NCBI GenBank assembly: GCA_036873755.1
Contig: JAVTVY010025095.1
Span: 37,356 to 101,355 of the forward strand
Source of the DNA: Hanleya hanleyi
Taxonomy: Eukaryota; Mollusca; Polyplacophora; Lepidopleurida; Hanleyidae
Direction of reading: 5' to 3'
Length of the DNA stretch: 64,000 nt
Made by a program: the position numbers and the translations under genes
Notes under the pieces: generated by a model
Told to the model about the DNA's origin: nothing
What the model saw: only the letters and a program-made list of their open reading frames with translations
Databases searched by the model: none
In this document: one piece after another, positions 22,330-32,941 of the stretch
How the letters are laid out: each line of letters opens with the position of its first letter
Position numbering within the stretch: position 1 is the first letter of the stretch

Positions 22330-22626
22330 TTAATCTATGTTAATTCCTTGGAACGTCAATGTGAATGAAAAGGGATTTCCTTTCCAAAAAACTTTCGATG
22401 GATCACAAGCGTCTGGTCCGTCATTCATAATGCAGCCGTCGTCCATTAGAGAATATCCGCTTCCATAATCCAAAGACCTATTCCATATTCCATATAACAG
22501 TATTAGCACCAAATTCAAAAAGACAATCATAGTATACATAAACATAGGCTTATTTCCTGCTAGAGAGAAGCGATCAACAGTTTTCAATGATGCCGGCAAG
22601 ACATCATGATGTTCCAAAAATGTCAA
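22330..22626 (-). CDS. Repeated short frame with a membrane-like segment (family B)
   Basis: A 98-codon frame near the 3' end of the family B copy. It contains FLEHHDVLPASLKTVDRFSL, then a hydrophobic stretch (MYTMIVFLNLVLILLYGIW) that could span a membrane. The same frame is recognisable in the copies at 26735-26900 (+), 29905-30120 and 15735-15960, but stops or indels break it in most. I do not recognise a family. It may be noncoding 3' sequence open by chance; no start or expression evidence is visible. Confidence 0.25.
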   Translation of the reverse strand: MTFLEHHDVLPASLKTVDRFSLAGNKPMFMYTMIVFLNLVLILLYGIWNRSLDYGSGYSLMDDGCIMNDGPDACDPSKVFWKGNPFSFTLTFQGINID

Positions 22627-22691
22627 ATCCGTATCGCTGATCAGTATTCTTAATCCATAATATTCGTTGTAAAGTCGTCATCTAAAGAATG

Positions 22692-22803
22692 ATGTATCTC
22701 AGTCACGCTTTGATTGTGACTGTTCATATGAGTATCATGAGGATCTTGAAGTACATGGGTTCATACGGCCCCTAGCCCCGGGTTAAGCGGAATTAGACAC
22801 AAG
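22692..22803 (-). ncRNA. Candidate structured-RNA module, copy M5
   Basis: It begins right after the RT stop codon. P3 arms (plus strand) are CATATGA 22725-22731 and TCATACG 22761-22767. On the RNA strand these are CGUAUGA and UCAUAUG, replacing CGUGUGG/CCACAUG of family E with two compensatory changes. P4 arms are 22700-22706 and 22716-22722 (RNA CAGUCAC/GUGACUG, against CAGCUAC/GUGGCUG in family E). The loop AAUCAAAGC is conserved. The outer stem GUGUCU/AGAUAC includes a G-U pair. Confidence 0.6.
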
Positions 22804-22805
22804 TT

Positions 22806-23396
22806 ACGAAACGTAACGCCATAGATCTTGCACGCTACGCTCGTATTTTGCTATCAGCATGCGATATGTATCGCCAAATTTGAGAAACTTTGAGTGGAGG
22901 CGCTTGGTGGTGTAGCCCTGTTTTATAAGTTTCTGCAACAATGTTTTGTGACGTTGATTAAAATCGTCACATTTAACACAGGATCTAGCAAATGCTACTA
23001 GGCGTGATATTATACGCCATATGCAGGTCCCTCTGGAATATTACTGTCCAGAAAGGGATAGTTTACGATGTCGAAATTGTAATCATCTCTTTTGTCAGAC
23101 AGTCGACGAGAGAGAAGGCCCGCTTCATTTTTATAGAGATATAGGTCTAAACATGATGTGCCTGTAGGGTTGTCTGTAGTTTCCTTCAAATCCAGTGAAG
23201 GTGGTTATATATCCTTCACTGCGTCATTTATATAGCGATTATCCACAGCGAGAAGATCGTCTATATAGCGTTTGGTGAATGAGAAGTAACGGGCTTTGAA
23301 TGGATCGGTTTTTGAAAGCGCCTGCATATAGTCATATTCATAAGAGAACAGATATAGATATAGATTTTCGAATTTAAAATATGCTTGCAAACACAT
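22806..23396 (-). pseudogene. Reverse transcriptase remnant (YIDD type, Penelope-like)
   Basis: The frame at 23205-23396 shows LFSYEYDYMQALSK, then TKRYIDDLLAVDN with the catalytic YIDD box. After an in-frame TAA it continues in the same frame: SLDLKETTDN, CLDLYLYKNEAG, LSDKRDDYNFDIVNYPFLDS, then NIPEGPAYGV. A one-base indel near 23012 shifts the frame into LVAFARSCVN, LIKQGYTTKRLHSKFLKFGD, RMLIAKYERSVQDLW and a stop. This RT style is very common in invertebrate genomes as unnamed reverse-transcriptase proteins. No GIY-YIG domain is attached to this copy. Confidence 0.75.
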
Positions 23397-23445
23397 TGTA
23401 GTCAGTCGATATTCATTGGTATGCTGGTTTCCACGTCGAACGAAA

Positions 23446-24372
23446 CTTATTGGCGTAAAACGCCATGGTATGTTATGCTACTCACAAGGTATTGTTGCAA
23501 AGAAATCGTGATATCGTCAAAAAAAATTCAGAAACGCAGTCACCAATCGCTTCAAATGTATCGCGTGAACACCCCTTGTCACAAAGACACGATACATCGC
23601 CTCCCACAAGCGTTCCATGACCTTGAAATCTATCGAGCTTGGATGATGGGCTATGATTTTTACATGACAGATTGAAGCATATTCCCCCCATCATGCGACT
23701 CTGACGTACAGGTGCATTAATATTCTATCTTGCATACCAGTTCTCAAATGCTGACCTAGCGCAAAAACTCAATGTTCCTCCCGTATGCATTCCTGAAACG
23801 CACCCTAGTGGCATTTTGTTGAGGCAACAGTAGATTATTAGAAGAACTGTATTGCTGTATAACTCGTATGACAACTGTTCTTCGTGTTTACGGTTGATTC
23901 TACACCTTCATGGCACAATACGTTGAGCTTAAACTGTCATACCTCACTTTGAAAATGAGAACCGGATCTCGAAAACAACAACATGCTGAAACCACCGATC
24001 AGCTGCCGGACAATGCCAATATGGGACAGACACCAGACGTCGACGGCGACGATGTTGGGTTAAATTGAACTTAGGTAAAGTCGCTTGTGTGCACTTCTTC
24101 TTATCATCAGGATCTGTGGCGTTGTTAATCTGTTCGGGAGACATTCTGGTGAAAGACCAACTTCTGAGGTCTGACCCCAGCCTCCTGAATTTCCTGATTC
24201 AAACACCAGATAACACATATCCGAGCTGCCTGACCGTATATTTATCTCAAGGGGTGTTCACACTATTTTCCTAAAGCAATTTGAAGCTGATTTGCGACAG
24301 AATTATACAATTTCTTGATTTATTGGTTAAAAAACTTTGCGACAAGCATACCTTGGCGTTTTACGCCAACAA
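23446..24372. mobile_element. Small TIR element (~0.93 kb)
   Basis: ACTTATTGGCGTAAAACGCC at 23446 is matched in inverse by GGCGTTTTACGCCAACAAGT ending near 24372. Homology extends ~45 bp inward (GGTATG(T/C)T, TTG(T/C)(C/T)GCAAAG). There is no transposase-like frame. It is nested inside the 22127-24682 inverted repeat. No target-site duplication is evident. Confidence 0.55.
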
Positions 24373-24682
24373 GTGACGCCAGGCAGAAAGTCTGTATAAA
24401 ACGAACATTAAATGACCATGATGTGGTCGCAAACAGTTTTTAATTTCAAACGGATACCGGTGTCACTTTTGTCAGGGGAATAATTGTTTTTTTATTCGCA
24501 ATGCTGTTCACAGGAATTTGCATAGATTAATGATGATTCATCTGATATGATGAATTCCAATACAGGTAAATTGTCGATCAACGCTCAAGGATTCAGGTAA
24601 TCCTGGTAAGCCAGAAATACACTGTTCTGTCAAAGTTTCGACTTTTTAACAATGCACCAAATATTGTGGCCGAGACTGTACA

Positions 24683-25005
24683 AGAGAGAAGCGATCAACA
24701 GTTTTCAATGATGTCAGCAAAACATTATGATGTTCTATAGATAAAATCCTAATCACTGACCATTATTCTTTATCCAAATGAATAACAAGTCGTTTACAGA
24801 GTATGTATCTCAGTCTTGCTTTGATTGACTGTTCATTTGAATAACAGGGAGATGCAAACACGTGATATTCAAATGGCCCTAGCCCCGGGTTGAGCGGATT
24901 GATACACAGGTTACGAAACGTAGCGCCGGAGATATTGCATGCTACGATTGATGGTATAACCCTGTTTGACAAGATTCCGCAGTAATATTCTAGTTGATTC
25001 TTAGT
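24683..25005 (-). mobile_element. Penelope-like family B fragment (with degraded module M6)
   Basis: It abuts the right tip of the 22127-24682 inverted repeat. It carries CAAGAGAGAAGCGATCAACA, module M6 (24804-24910, P4 shortened by a deletion) and GCCCTAGCCCCGGGTTGAGC. It breaks off mid-family at the inverted-repeat junction. Confidence 0.65.
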
Positions 25006-25910
25006 GACAACAGCAAAGCGCTTTTGCATACCAAATTAGTGTCACCATGCCAATTATTAGGTATCTTGTCGTCTTTCAGAACATACAATCTTAACCTTTA
25101 TTAGTTTAGCTTCATCAGTACGAATGCGTAAATGATGGACAGGCTTAATGTTTAGGCTAAACCCACTAACGATGGAAACATTTTCTTTCTTTGCTTTGGA
25201 ATCACTTTTGCTCAGGGATCGATCCAAATCCCTTTCATAGTCCTGTAACATAACCTAGAATTGTTTCACGTAGGGTTATCAGAAGTACTCCTCTCTTCTA
25301 CATCTGCTGACGAAAATAATCGATTTTTACCTCAATTTCTTCACGTTAATCAGACTAATTTGCGGAGATATATGATATTTCGGATGTTTAGAAACGCATC
25401 TTCAATTTTGTGTCATTTATTTAAAACAAAAAAAATGTGTGAAATGTCGCTTAGTTTTCTCTTGTGATTTCAGTCACTTAAAAATGTTCAACTTTCATTA
25501 GAAAACGTGATTAAAATTTAACACGTTCCTACTCAAACCAAGTCACATTGCTAATACCTTTTGTTAATAGAGAATCCCTGCCGTAACCGGCAAACCCATG
25601 CCATTGACTCTAAATCCAGTTTATAAGTCCTGCATGTACAGAACAAAATACAAATGAATAATTATTCCAATGCCATTGTCATTATATTCTTGTTGCAGTA
25701 ATTTTATTGTATTGATAAAATGACGGAATATGGGCTGTATCTGTACAATTAAATAACTGACAAATAAATTCTTACCGTTGGATGTAAGTATACCTCCATT
25801 GCCTTGCCACAAGCAATAATACCATTCCTATATTGAATTTAGGGAGCCTGGAAAGTCATATAGTTGTCGCCTTGTTATTATGTAGTGGCATTATCTAGTT
25901 TCCGAGCCAG
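25006..25910. other. No recognisable gene
   Basis: AT-rich, short chance frames, no repeats identified. Confidence 0.35.
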
Positions 25911-26002
25911 ACTATCTAATTCCGCTCAAGCCGGTGCTAGGGACCTAGGGTTACTTCATAGGTTCCACATGAACACACGCAATAAAAGCGCGGTTGAGAT
26001 AT
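25911..26002 (+). ncRNA. Candidate structured-RNA module, copy M7 (degraded)
   Basis: TATCTAATTCCGCTCAAGCC, GGTGCTAGGGACC and CCACATGAACA are recognisable. The P4 arms CACACGC/GCGGTTG keep several pairs, including a G-C where other copies have A-U. P3 is broken. No RT is attached. Confidence 0.4.
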
Positions 26003-26639
26003 CAATGCTACATCTTTCAATCCTGCGTATTCTGGTCTGAATGTGAGGTGTCCTGTGGTTGTTGTTTAGTCGCCAGATGTCGCTAAATTCCCCACCTCTT
26101 ACATAAATCACCAATTATTATGGACCGCCTTTGTTGATACTTGTTATGAGTTGCTACATTATGAGTCAAACGCATTTGGTTTGCGACATTAGGCCTATTG
26201 GCTTATACAGTGTTAACAACGTCACTATGTGTTGACGACTGATCTAGGGAATGACGGATCAGTCCTCTTCAAGCTTTTTATTCCCAGGTAATGTTCAGTA
26301 CAAGTAGAACGGAGTGTTACGGTTACAGAGTGCCATATATGATGACCACGACTAACCACCCGGGGTATGATTCTACGGGGGGTTAAAGAGTAACCTGGGT
26401 CCATTTGCACATATTCCGAAATCCCAAATTTTAAACTCAAATATCTCTGAAATCGCTTCATATACATGCACATGGTGAACGGCATTCTGTCCGCTATATT
26501 GTATATACATTCATCCAATATCATACAAATACATCATTTTTGATAGTATTTGCTGTAATGTCTTCGAGACTATATACGTACATTTCTGGATTGATTTTTT
26601 AAGTCGTCGGCATACCATATAAAGTATTATTGACGTACT
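26003..26639. other. No recognisable gene
   Basis: Nothing identified. Confidence 0.35.
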
Positions 26640-26985
26640 GTTCAACAATTATCGTACATCAAAGCGTGGCTGAGATATACATCATTCTTTAGATGACGAC
26701 TCTACAACGAATATTATGGATTAAGAATACTGATCAGCGATACGGATTTGATATTTTTGGAACATCATGATGTCCTGCTGGCATCATTGAAAACTGTTGA
26801 CCGCTTCTCTCTTGCAGGAAACAAGCGTATGTTTATGTATACTATGATTGTCTTTTTGAATTTGGTGCTAATACTGTTATATGGAATAGGTCTTTGGATT
26901 ATGGACGTGGATGTTCTCTAATGGACGACGGCTGAATTATGAATGACGGATCAGACGCTTGTAATCAGGACTATACCTACCACGA
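26640..26985 (+). mobile_element. Penelope-like family B fragment, opposite orientation
   Basis: The only family B copy on the plus strand. It starts within the RNA module (ATCAAAGCGTGGCTGAGATA), then GGATTAAGAATACTGATCAG, the LEHHDVLLASLKTVDRFSLA frame and the 3' end GAATGACGGATCAGACGCTT. Confidence 0.75.
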
Positions 26986-27473
26986 CGTAATATCACAGAG
27001 TCAGCCATGATTTGCATCATGGACCTGTATACCAGTTTGTAGATATTCACATAGTTCTAGTAGTCCGTTTCTAGCAGTAGTTTCATTTTCCTATAATTTG
27101 GTCTTACCTAAACATGACGAGATAGTTATTGTTCTCTCTACAATGTGAGATTCTGACTAAAGAAAACTAAGTAAAACTCGTCTCCTACCATGTGACACAC
27201 AAACAGAATACCTTTCGTTTGCTGGAATTGTCCAGCGACCTGTTTCAATCTGGAGCCGATGACGTGTAGTTCTGAATTACTAACATGTACAATTGCTATA
27301 AGCTTGGAGTATACAATTAATCTGAATCTGGTTTTCCTTTTCTCCCTTTGTCGTTACAGACTCCAACACAGCACTGTTGTCTGTACGAGGATTTCTTTTT
27401 AGCCACACACTGTAGGTTTACCAAAGAAGAAAAGCGTTAACAGCTTCCTGGCGATATAGCAAGGGGGAGGGAG
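26986..27473. other. No recognisable gene
   Basis: Nothing identified. Confidence 0.35.
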
Positions 27474-27690
27474 GGGAATGATGATCGCCTTCAGTGGGAG
27501 GGGAATGATGATCGCCTTCAGTGGGAGGGGAATGATGATCGCCTTCAGTGGGAGGGGAATGATGATCGCCTTCAGGGGGAGGGGAATGATGATCGCCTTC
27601 AGTGGTAGGGGAATGATGATCGCCTTCAGTGGGAGGGGAATGATGATCGCCTTCAGTGGGAGGGGAATGATGATCGCCTTCAGTGGGCGA
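27474..27690 (+). repeat. 27-bp minisatellite, eight units
   Basis: Units contain GGGGAATGATGATCGCCTTC followed by AGTGGGA, repeated eight times with two single-base variants. The period is a multiple of three, so frames on both strands stay open (MMIAFSGRG on plus; LKAIIIPLP and EGDHHSPPT on minus). I do not treat these as genes. Confidence 0.95.
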
Positions 27691-29610
27691 AGTATCTCCT
27701 TGCGTATTAGACTGATTCGGATTTGGAATCTGTGGCATTTCGTGCTAAAAGTTGCCAAACGCATTTTGTTTCATAATTATGGCGTGCTAAATTGTCAAAA
27801 AATGTTTGTCCGGCTGTATTATGAGTTCTTCCGCCTTAAAGTTTGAAAATATTAATGACCTCAATCAATAGAATAATGCAAAGATTCACATATGGCAATA
27901 TATTAAGTGGATTCCTGAGAGCAATTATATATGGAATGGCAAGTATTTTCACAGTAACGCTTTCAACAAACTGTAAACCGGTACAATAATATCATTTGAT
28001 GAATTTGGCACACTAATCAAATGAATTACCCCCGTATGTTACCTTAATCGTGATGTTGGATGGCGAGAGAGGGGGTTTCGCAGTGAATTAGCATCCGAAA
28101 ACGGAGACAAACAAACTTAGTGGATAGACTATTATATTGGGATCATTTGAGCTATTTGCGTATCCCATCATGGATGGTATAACTAAGAAATTTGAAATGA
28201 AGGTCTTGGGGTTGTGAGACGTTTCCTGGCGTGGTATTCTCGTCCATACTTTCCTTTTTCTGCGCAAACTACAGAAACTATTTAATCACACATTGGCTAA
28301 TTATATTCTAATTTATTTAGTATAATTTTGTCTCGGAATGTTGCATTTATAAACAAATAGAAAATAAACCGGAAACAATATACTACAAGCAATGTCTATG
28401 TGGAATATAAGTAACTGAATTCATCGCTGAAGAGAATTTGGACAAAAATATAGTGAGCGAAATTCCGATTCGTAGCCTCGAAGATAACGGACATATAACG
28501 GAGAACAGTGTCTGACCCAGCCCTCCTATTCTTTTCCAAAAGTTGCAGGCCTGATAGAGTTACATATATAAATACCGAAGTTCTCAGTGAAGGAATTTTA
28601 TACAAGACTGAACAGGTAGCCCCTGATTACAGCCAGGAATGACCAATGCAACAGAGAAAATGTACAGCATTGGGTTACAACCCAAGGACGGACATTTCAG
28701 TTTAATAGTAGGGAAACGATGATGAACATAAACATTTCATTCAAAAAGAGACCAGAAACGACGACACAGAGAATTTAAGAAGAAATTCCTACAGGAATAT
28801 TTTTTCCCAAATCCGGACCAGTTTGTATAGGCATTGAGAAATTCCAATACAAATTCAATTTCTTTTGTTCGCTGGATATATACTCAAAGTTAAACCAGTT
28901 GTGAGAATTATCAATTCATGTAACAGACTTTCAGCATGCCTTTGATCTGATGTCGCTGTCGCTTGTACATTATTGGACAGTGGACTTATTCGAAAAATTG
29001 GTACTTGCTAGACTGAGTTGATTTTAGTCAGATTTCGATTGCTAACGAGAAAAGAAGGATTTTATATTGAGCTTCGAGGTGTGTTTCCATTACGGTTGTT
29101 TCGGTTTAGGAGGTTGAATTCCGTTATCAACCTGGTTGACCTGCAATTGGAGGTTTCGCAAATACGAAACAACTTAACTGTCTGTTTTTCATTTTTGTTT
29201 TCAAATAATTTTCAATCATTAGAAATGCGGATTCATGGAAAAGCATAATTCGTTTTGCACAATGCGGGAAAAGAATAGAAAAACCACACCTGAATCGGGA
29301 TTTTGACGTTTTTTTCACTTTCCACGAGTTTCATTAAGTTCATTGTGCGCATCTCCGTAATGAACATCTAGGAACTAGAATCGATTTCAAGTTTCAGAGC
29401 TGCAACTTCTGACTTGTAGTTTGCTACAATTTGATATGTCTCCTTCAATTGCAAACATTGTGTTCAATATATTTGCACAAAATGCAAATAGACAAACCGT
29501 CAGACGTGTTTATGGTCTTCGAACGCAGTTTTGTTCAAAATTACCTCCGTTTGGATAATTATCCTCTTTTCTTCTGTAAGTACATTTTTGGCCAGGGGAC
29601 TTCAAATGGG
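27691..29610. other. No recognisable gene
   Basis: Only short frames. A minus-strand frame at 28396-28605 starts YKIPSLRTSVFI, faintly like YKIHSLRNEVFI in the inverted-repeat arm at 11609-11760, perhaps an ancient shared repeat. Otherwise nothing. Confidence 0.35.
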
Positions 29611-29898
29611 TCTCGCTTCTTCGTGTCCTTGCATGTATGTTTAAATACTTCGCAAGCGATAACTTCCAAATTCTTTGTCTGGTGTATGAATATATTATGA
29701 CAAAAGATGTCGCTTGAGATTGTGTCTCGCTTCTTCGTGTCCGTGCATATATGTTTAAATACTTCGCAAGCGATAACTTCCAAATTCTTTGTCTGGTGTA
29801 TGAATATATTATGACAAAAGATGTCGCTTGAGATTGTGTCTCGCTTCTTCGTGTCCGTGCATATATGTTTAAATACTTCGCAAGCGATAACTTCCAAA
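29611..29898 (+). repeat. 114-bp tandem array (about 2.5 units)
   Basis: Units start TCTCGCTTCTTCGTGTCC at 29611, 29725 and 29839, exactly 114 bp apart, and contain ACTTCGCAAGCGATAACTTC and TTGTCTGGTGTATGAATATA. The third unit stops after CTTCCAAA at 29898. The continuation (CTTTGTCTGGTGTATGAATA) reappears at 30597 beyond a family B insertion. Confidence 0.9.
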
Positions 29899-30595
29899 TA
29901 CAAGCGTCTAGTCCGTCATTCATAATTCAGCCGTCGTCCATTAAAGAATATCCGAGTCCATAATCCAAAGACCTATTCCATATCCATATAACAGTATTAG
30001 CACCAATTTCAAAAAAGACAATCATAGTATACATAAACATAGGCTAGTTTCCTGCAAGAGAGAAGCGATCAACAGTTTTCAATGATGCCGACAAGACATC
30101 ATGATGTTCCAAAAATATAAAATCCCTATCGCTGATCAGTATTCTTAATCCATAATAATCGTTCTAAAGTCGTTATCTAGAGAATGGTGTATCTCAGTCA
30201 CGCTTTGATTTTGACTGTTCATATGAGCACCATGAGGATCTTGAAGTACATGGGTTCATACGGCCCCTAGCCCCGGGTTAAGCGGAATTAGACACAAGTT
30301 ACGCAACGTAACGCCATAGATCTTGTACGCTACGTTCGTATTTTGCTATCAGCATGCGATATGTATCGCCAAATTTGAGAAACTTTGAGTGGAGGCGCTT
30401 GGAGGAATAGCCCTGTTCTATAAGTTTCCGCAACAATGTTTTGTGACGTTGATTGAAATCGTCACAATTAACACAGGATCTAGCAAATGCTACTAGGCGA
30501 GATATGTTTACGCCATATGCAGGTCCCGCTGGAATATTACTGTCCAGAAGGGATAGTTTACGATGTCGAAATTGTAATCATTGTAGACAAAAAAT
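29899..30595 (-). mobile_element. Penelope-like family B insertion splitting the 114-bp array (module M8)
   Basis: Both edges are defined because array sequence resumes on either side. On the minus strand it starts inside the RT at DYNFDIVNYPF, has a one-base loss at the FLD position, reads GVNISRLVAFARSCVN through LIAKYERSVQDLWRYVA to a stop, then module M8 (30189-30299; P4 arms CAGTCAA/GTGACTG with one mismatch) and the family 3' end. It is a 5'-truncated insertion of about 700 bp. Confidence 0.8.
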
Positions 30596-30648
30596 GCTTT
30601 GTCTGGTGTATGAATATATCATAACAAAAGATGTCGCTTGAGATTGTA
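30596..30648 (+). repeat. Right remnant of the 114-bp unit
   Basis: Continues the unit interrupted at 29898, through AAAGATGTCGCTTGAGATTG. Confidence 0.85.
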
Positions 30649-31837
30649 TTTCGACCACTTGCGATTACAGGTGGCGCTACCTGCTGTCAAAATCTAAATT
30701 TGGTTTCCGGGCAATAACGTGAGGATCACTGCCATTTCTGGCTGCTTGTTATTTTAATTAGAAGTTTGCGCAACCGCTTGCCTAACGGAGGCGATGTCCG
30801 ACATTTACTCAGTGCGTTATGTTAGCTACTGATCACAGAAACATGAGATCTGAGAGTGGTGTTCAATCCTGACAAAAAATCACGAAGTTTGTCCTTCACT
30901 TTTGTTTGTCTTTCTACAGTGTTCCAGCATATATATCCGTGATATATTCCGCTTATTGGTTCCAGAAACATACGATAGCCCTTCTCTAATTACAGATAGG
31001 TGTTCTTTCAAATCAATAGCATTTGAATCACTCATTACGTTACCTAATACTTATTCCATCGTCCGAAATTTTATAGCGAGAGGAATTCCTCTCAAAACAT
31101 CATTTTATAAGATGTTTTACGTATCTTGGATACCGTATTTGAAACTCAAAATCTCGTTATATGCAGCCACAAACCTGCTTTGCTGACCAATCTCTTATGC
31201 GACGTTTCTGTGCTCTATACCTCGACAGAGATGCGTCATCGAAAATGCAAAAGGAAAACGGACCAGAAACTCAATCTCACATACGACCGAGTCGACGACG
31301 TGTGGAATCTTACTTGGTCCGGGATGTTTTCATCTGGACTAACTGTGCTCGGTTTAATATGGTATATGGTTTATTCTATTTAACAGAATTGTGCTTGCTT
31401 TACTTTCAGATGAACAGCCTCAAGTCATCCAAACTCATCTGGCGGTTCGGAAGTGTACCCTAAACGAATGGATTTGATTGGATGATATTTGATTAATAAA
31501 TCGACGTGTTCCTCCTGGGCATAATACATAGCATATCTCCTGTATATGTGTTTACAAGAACAGCGGGTTTATCTGCACGTTTGGTTGACAGTTCGGAACT
31601 TACACACTACAGTAACCAATTTGATTATATAATAGGGATTATATTGTACAAGCGCATATCAATTGCTAGTCGTGTACTACGGGCCTGTTTCTTTGGAAAT
31701 AAATGCCCTGATTTTTTGCCAAACTTGGCATACACATTGTTCACCATATCTCGAGGTGAGCATAACAGAATCATTACATTCCACGATAGTAATTAGGTCT
31801 TACTGTAGCTTATCAATAGGAAATGTCCAGTATAAAG
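30649..31837. other. No recognisable gene
   Basis: Several overlapping short plus-strand frames (30902-31866), none with a family resemblance I can name. Confidence 0.35.
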
Positions 31838-31970
31838 CGTCTATTAAAGAATTTCCGTGTTCATAATCCAAAGACCTGATTCATAATCAGCATTATATTC
31901 TAGTATACTTAAACATAGATTCCTGCAAGAGAAAAGCGGTCAACTGTTTTCAGTGATGCCAGTAGATGTA
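31838..31970 (-). mobile_element. Penelope-like family B small fragment
   Basis: TATTAAAGAATTTCCGTGTT, CATAATCCAAAGACCT and GCGGTCAACTGTTTTCAGTG match the family 3' region. Truncated on both sides. Confidence 0.65.
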
Positions 31971-32066
31971 TGGCAAATGTATCTTCCGTTGAAGACACCG
32001 AGCATGCGGCGATGCTATTATGAATAGAGAAACGTATCCTGTGTTGCATCAGATTTTAAATGGCTA

Positions 32067-32847
32067 TGTCGCATGTAGCTATTTTCTCTATTGAATAACT
32101 AATGTAGTTTGTCCACATGTCCATGTTAATTCTGTGTTTTGCATATTCCTCCCGCTCTCAGCACTCACTTTCATGCACTCATTCATTCATTCATTCATTC
32201 ATGCGTTCAGTCGCATAATGTTCATTCGCGAGTCGTACCGTTTACTAGACGACTGCGCGCCGGGAGAAATGTGCGTCGGGAGAAATCTGTTTAATAATGT
32301 GGTTATGTAATACGCTGCCGCGATGTCTCCAATTATTTTTAAATACGTGGTCGAGCGATACGCTAATTTGGTAAATATTAAATGTTCCGGTTAAAATCAG
32401 AATAGGGTGAAACTAGCTGTACAAGCTCTTTAGTATCGAGATGGATATAAACTCCATGTCTTAGACTGCTCCACGCATTTGCTCGATGGAGTGATCTGAG
32501 TTTCTTCACGAAACCTTGTGCTTGTCTTCCAGGTATGTAGTTTATATGCCATTTCTCCCATATTCTAGACCGTATGTATTGCTTTGATATGTTCTAACCG
32601 TACATATAAATAGTATATACATATATTCTGTTTGAGACTAACGTAATGCTAATGTAATGCTAATGCAATAATTACGAGTAACGCATTTGCTCGATGGAGT
32701 GATTCGAGTTTCTTCACGAAACCTTGTGCTTGTCTTCCAGGTTTCCCACCTGAGTAATAAAGTTAGCAAGATTAGGAACCGCACTCTGTCTTGAGTTAAT
32801 GTATTTTGATACCCGCCCGTGCACGAACACCTTCCACCTCCGTGACA
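32067..32847 (+). repeat. 5' LTR
   Basis: Contains an (ATTC)n run near 32178-32200, a TATAAA box at 32446-32451 and AATAAA at 32756-32761, fitting promoter and polyadenylation roles. A ~60-bp segment ending CTTGTCTTCCAGGT is duplicated inside the LTR (32474-32534 and 32681-32742). Confidence 0.95.
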
Positions 32848-32848
32848 A

Positions 32849-32866
32849 TGGCACCCAACGTGGGGC
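32849..32866 (+). promoter_or_regulatory. tRNA primer-binding site
   Basis: TGGCACCCAACGTGGGGC starts one base after the LTR. It differs by one base from the complement of the tRNA-Lys(1,2)-type 3' end used by several retroelements, so a tRNA-Lys primer is likely. Confidence 0.75.
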
Positions 32867-32941
32867 GGGTGTTTAACATGCAGTAGAGCCAACAGTGGGG
32901 AGTCCAGGGAGGTAAGAAAATTACTGAGAGAATGGGAACGA

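Larger units (their letters stand above)
22385..23400 (-). mobile_element. Penelope-like family B, longest copy
   Basis: On the minus strand the order is: RT catalytic region, RT C-terminal region ending in a stop near 22806, RNA module M5 (22692-22803), a short frame with a predicted membrane segment, and the family 3' end. Other fragments of the same family are at 15735-16290, 24683-25005, 26640-26985 (+), 29899-30595 and 31838-31970. The clade is inferred; assignment to the Penelope-like group rests on RT sequence style and needs a database check. Confidence 0.7.
22127..24682. mobile_element. 2.55-kb composite bounded by long inverted repeats
   Basis: 22127-22297 and the reverse complement of ~24560-24682 align with some indels. 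The outer tips share ACAGTCTCGGCCACAAT; inner landmarks are TTTGACAGA, AGGATTACCTG and TCGACAAT(C/T)TACCTGTATT. Inside lie the longest Penelope-like copy and a second, smaller TIR pair. It could be a TIR transposon carrying later insertions, or an inverted duplication. Confidence 0.6.

Noticed and set aside
22692..22803. Assigning the structured module to the twister class
   Set aside because: UAA next to the outer stem and an AAAAGC loop are reminiscent, but the conserved twister loops and pseudoknots are not evident; a covariance-model search is needed.
27399..27846. Three overlapping frames of 106-122 codons
   Set aside because: Products of the 27-bp minisatellite (nine-residue periodic peptides on both strands).
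30902..31866. Series of short overlapping plus-strand frames as exons of a host gene
   Set aside because: No convincing splice-joined product, domain or conserved partner; consistent with chance in AT-rich DNA.
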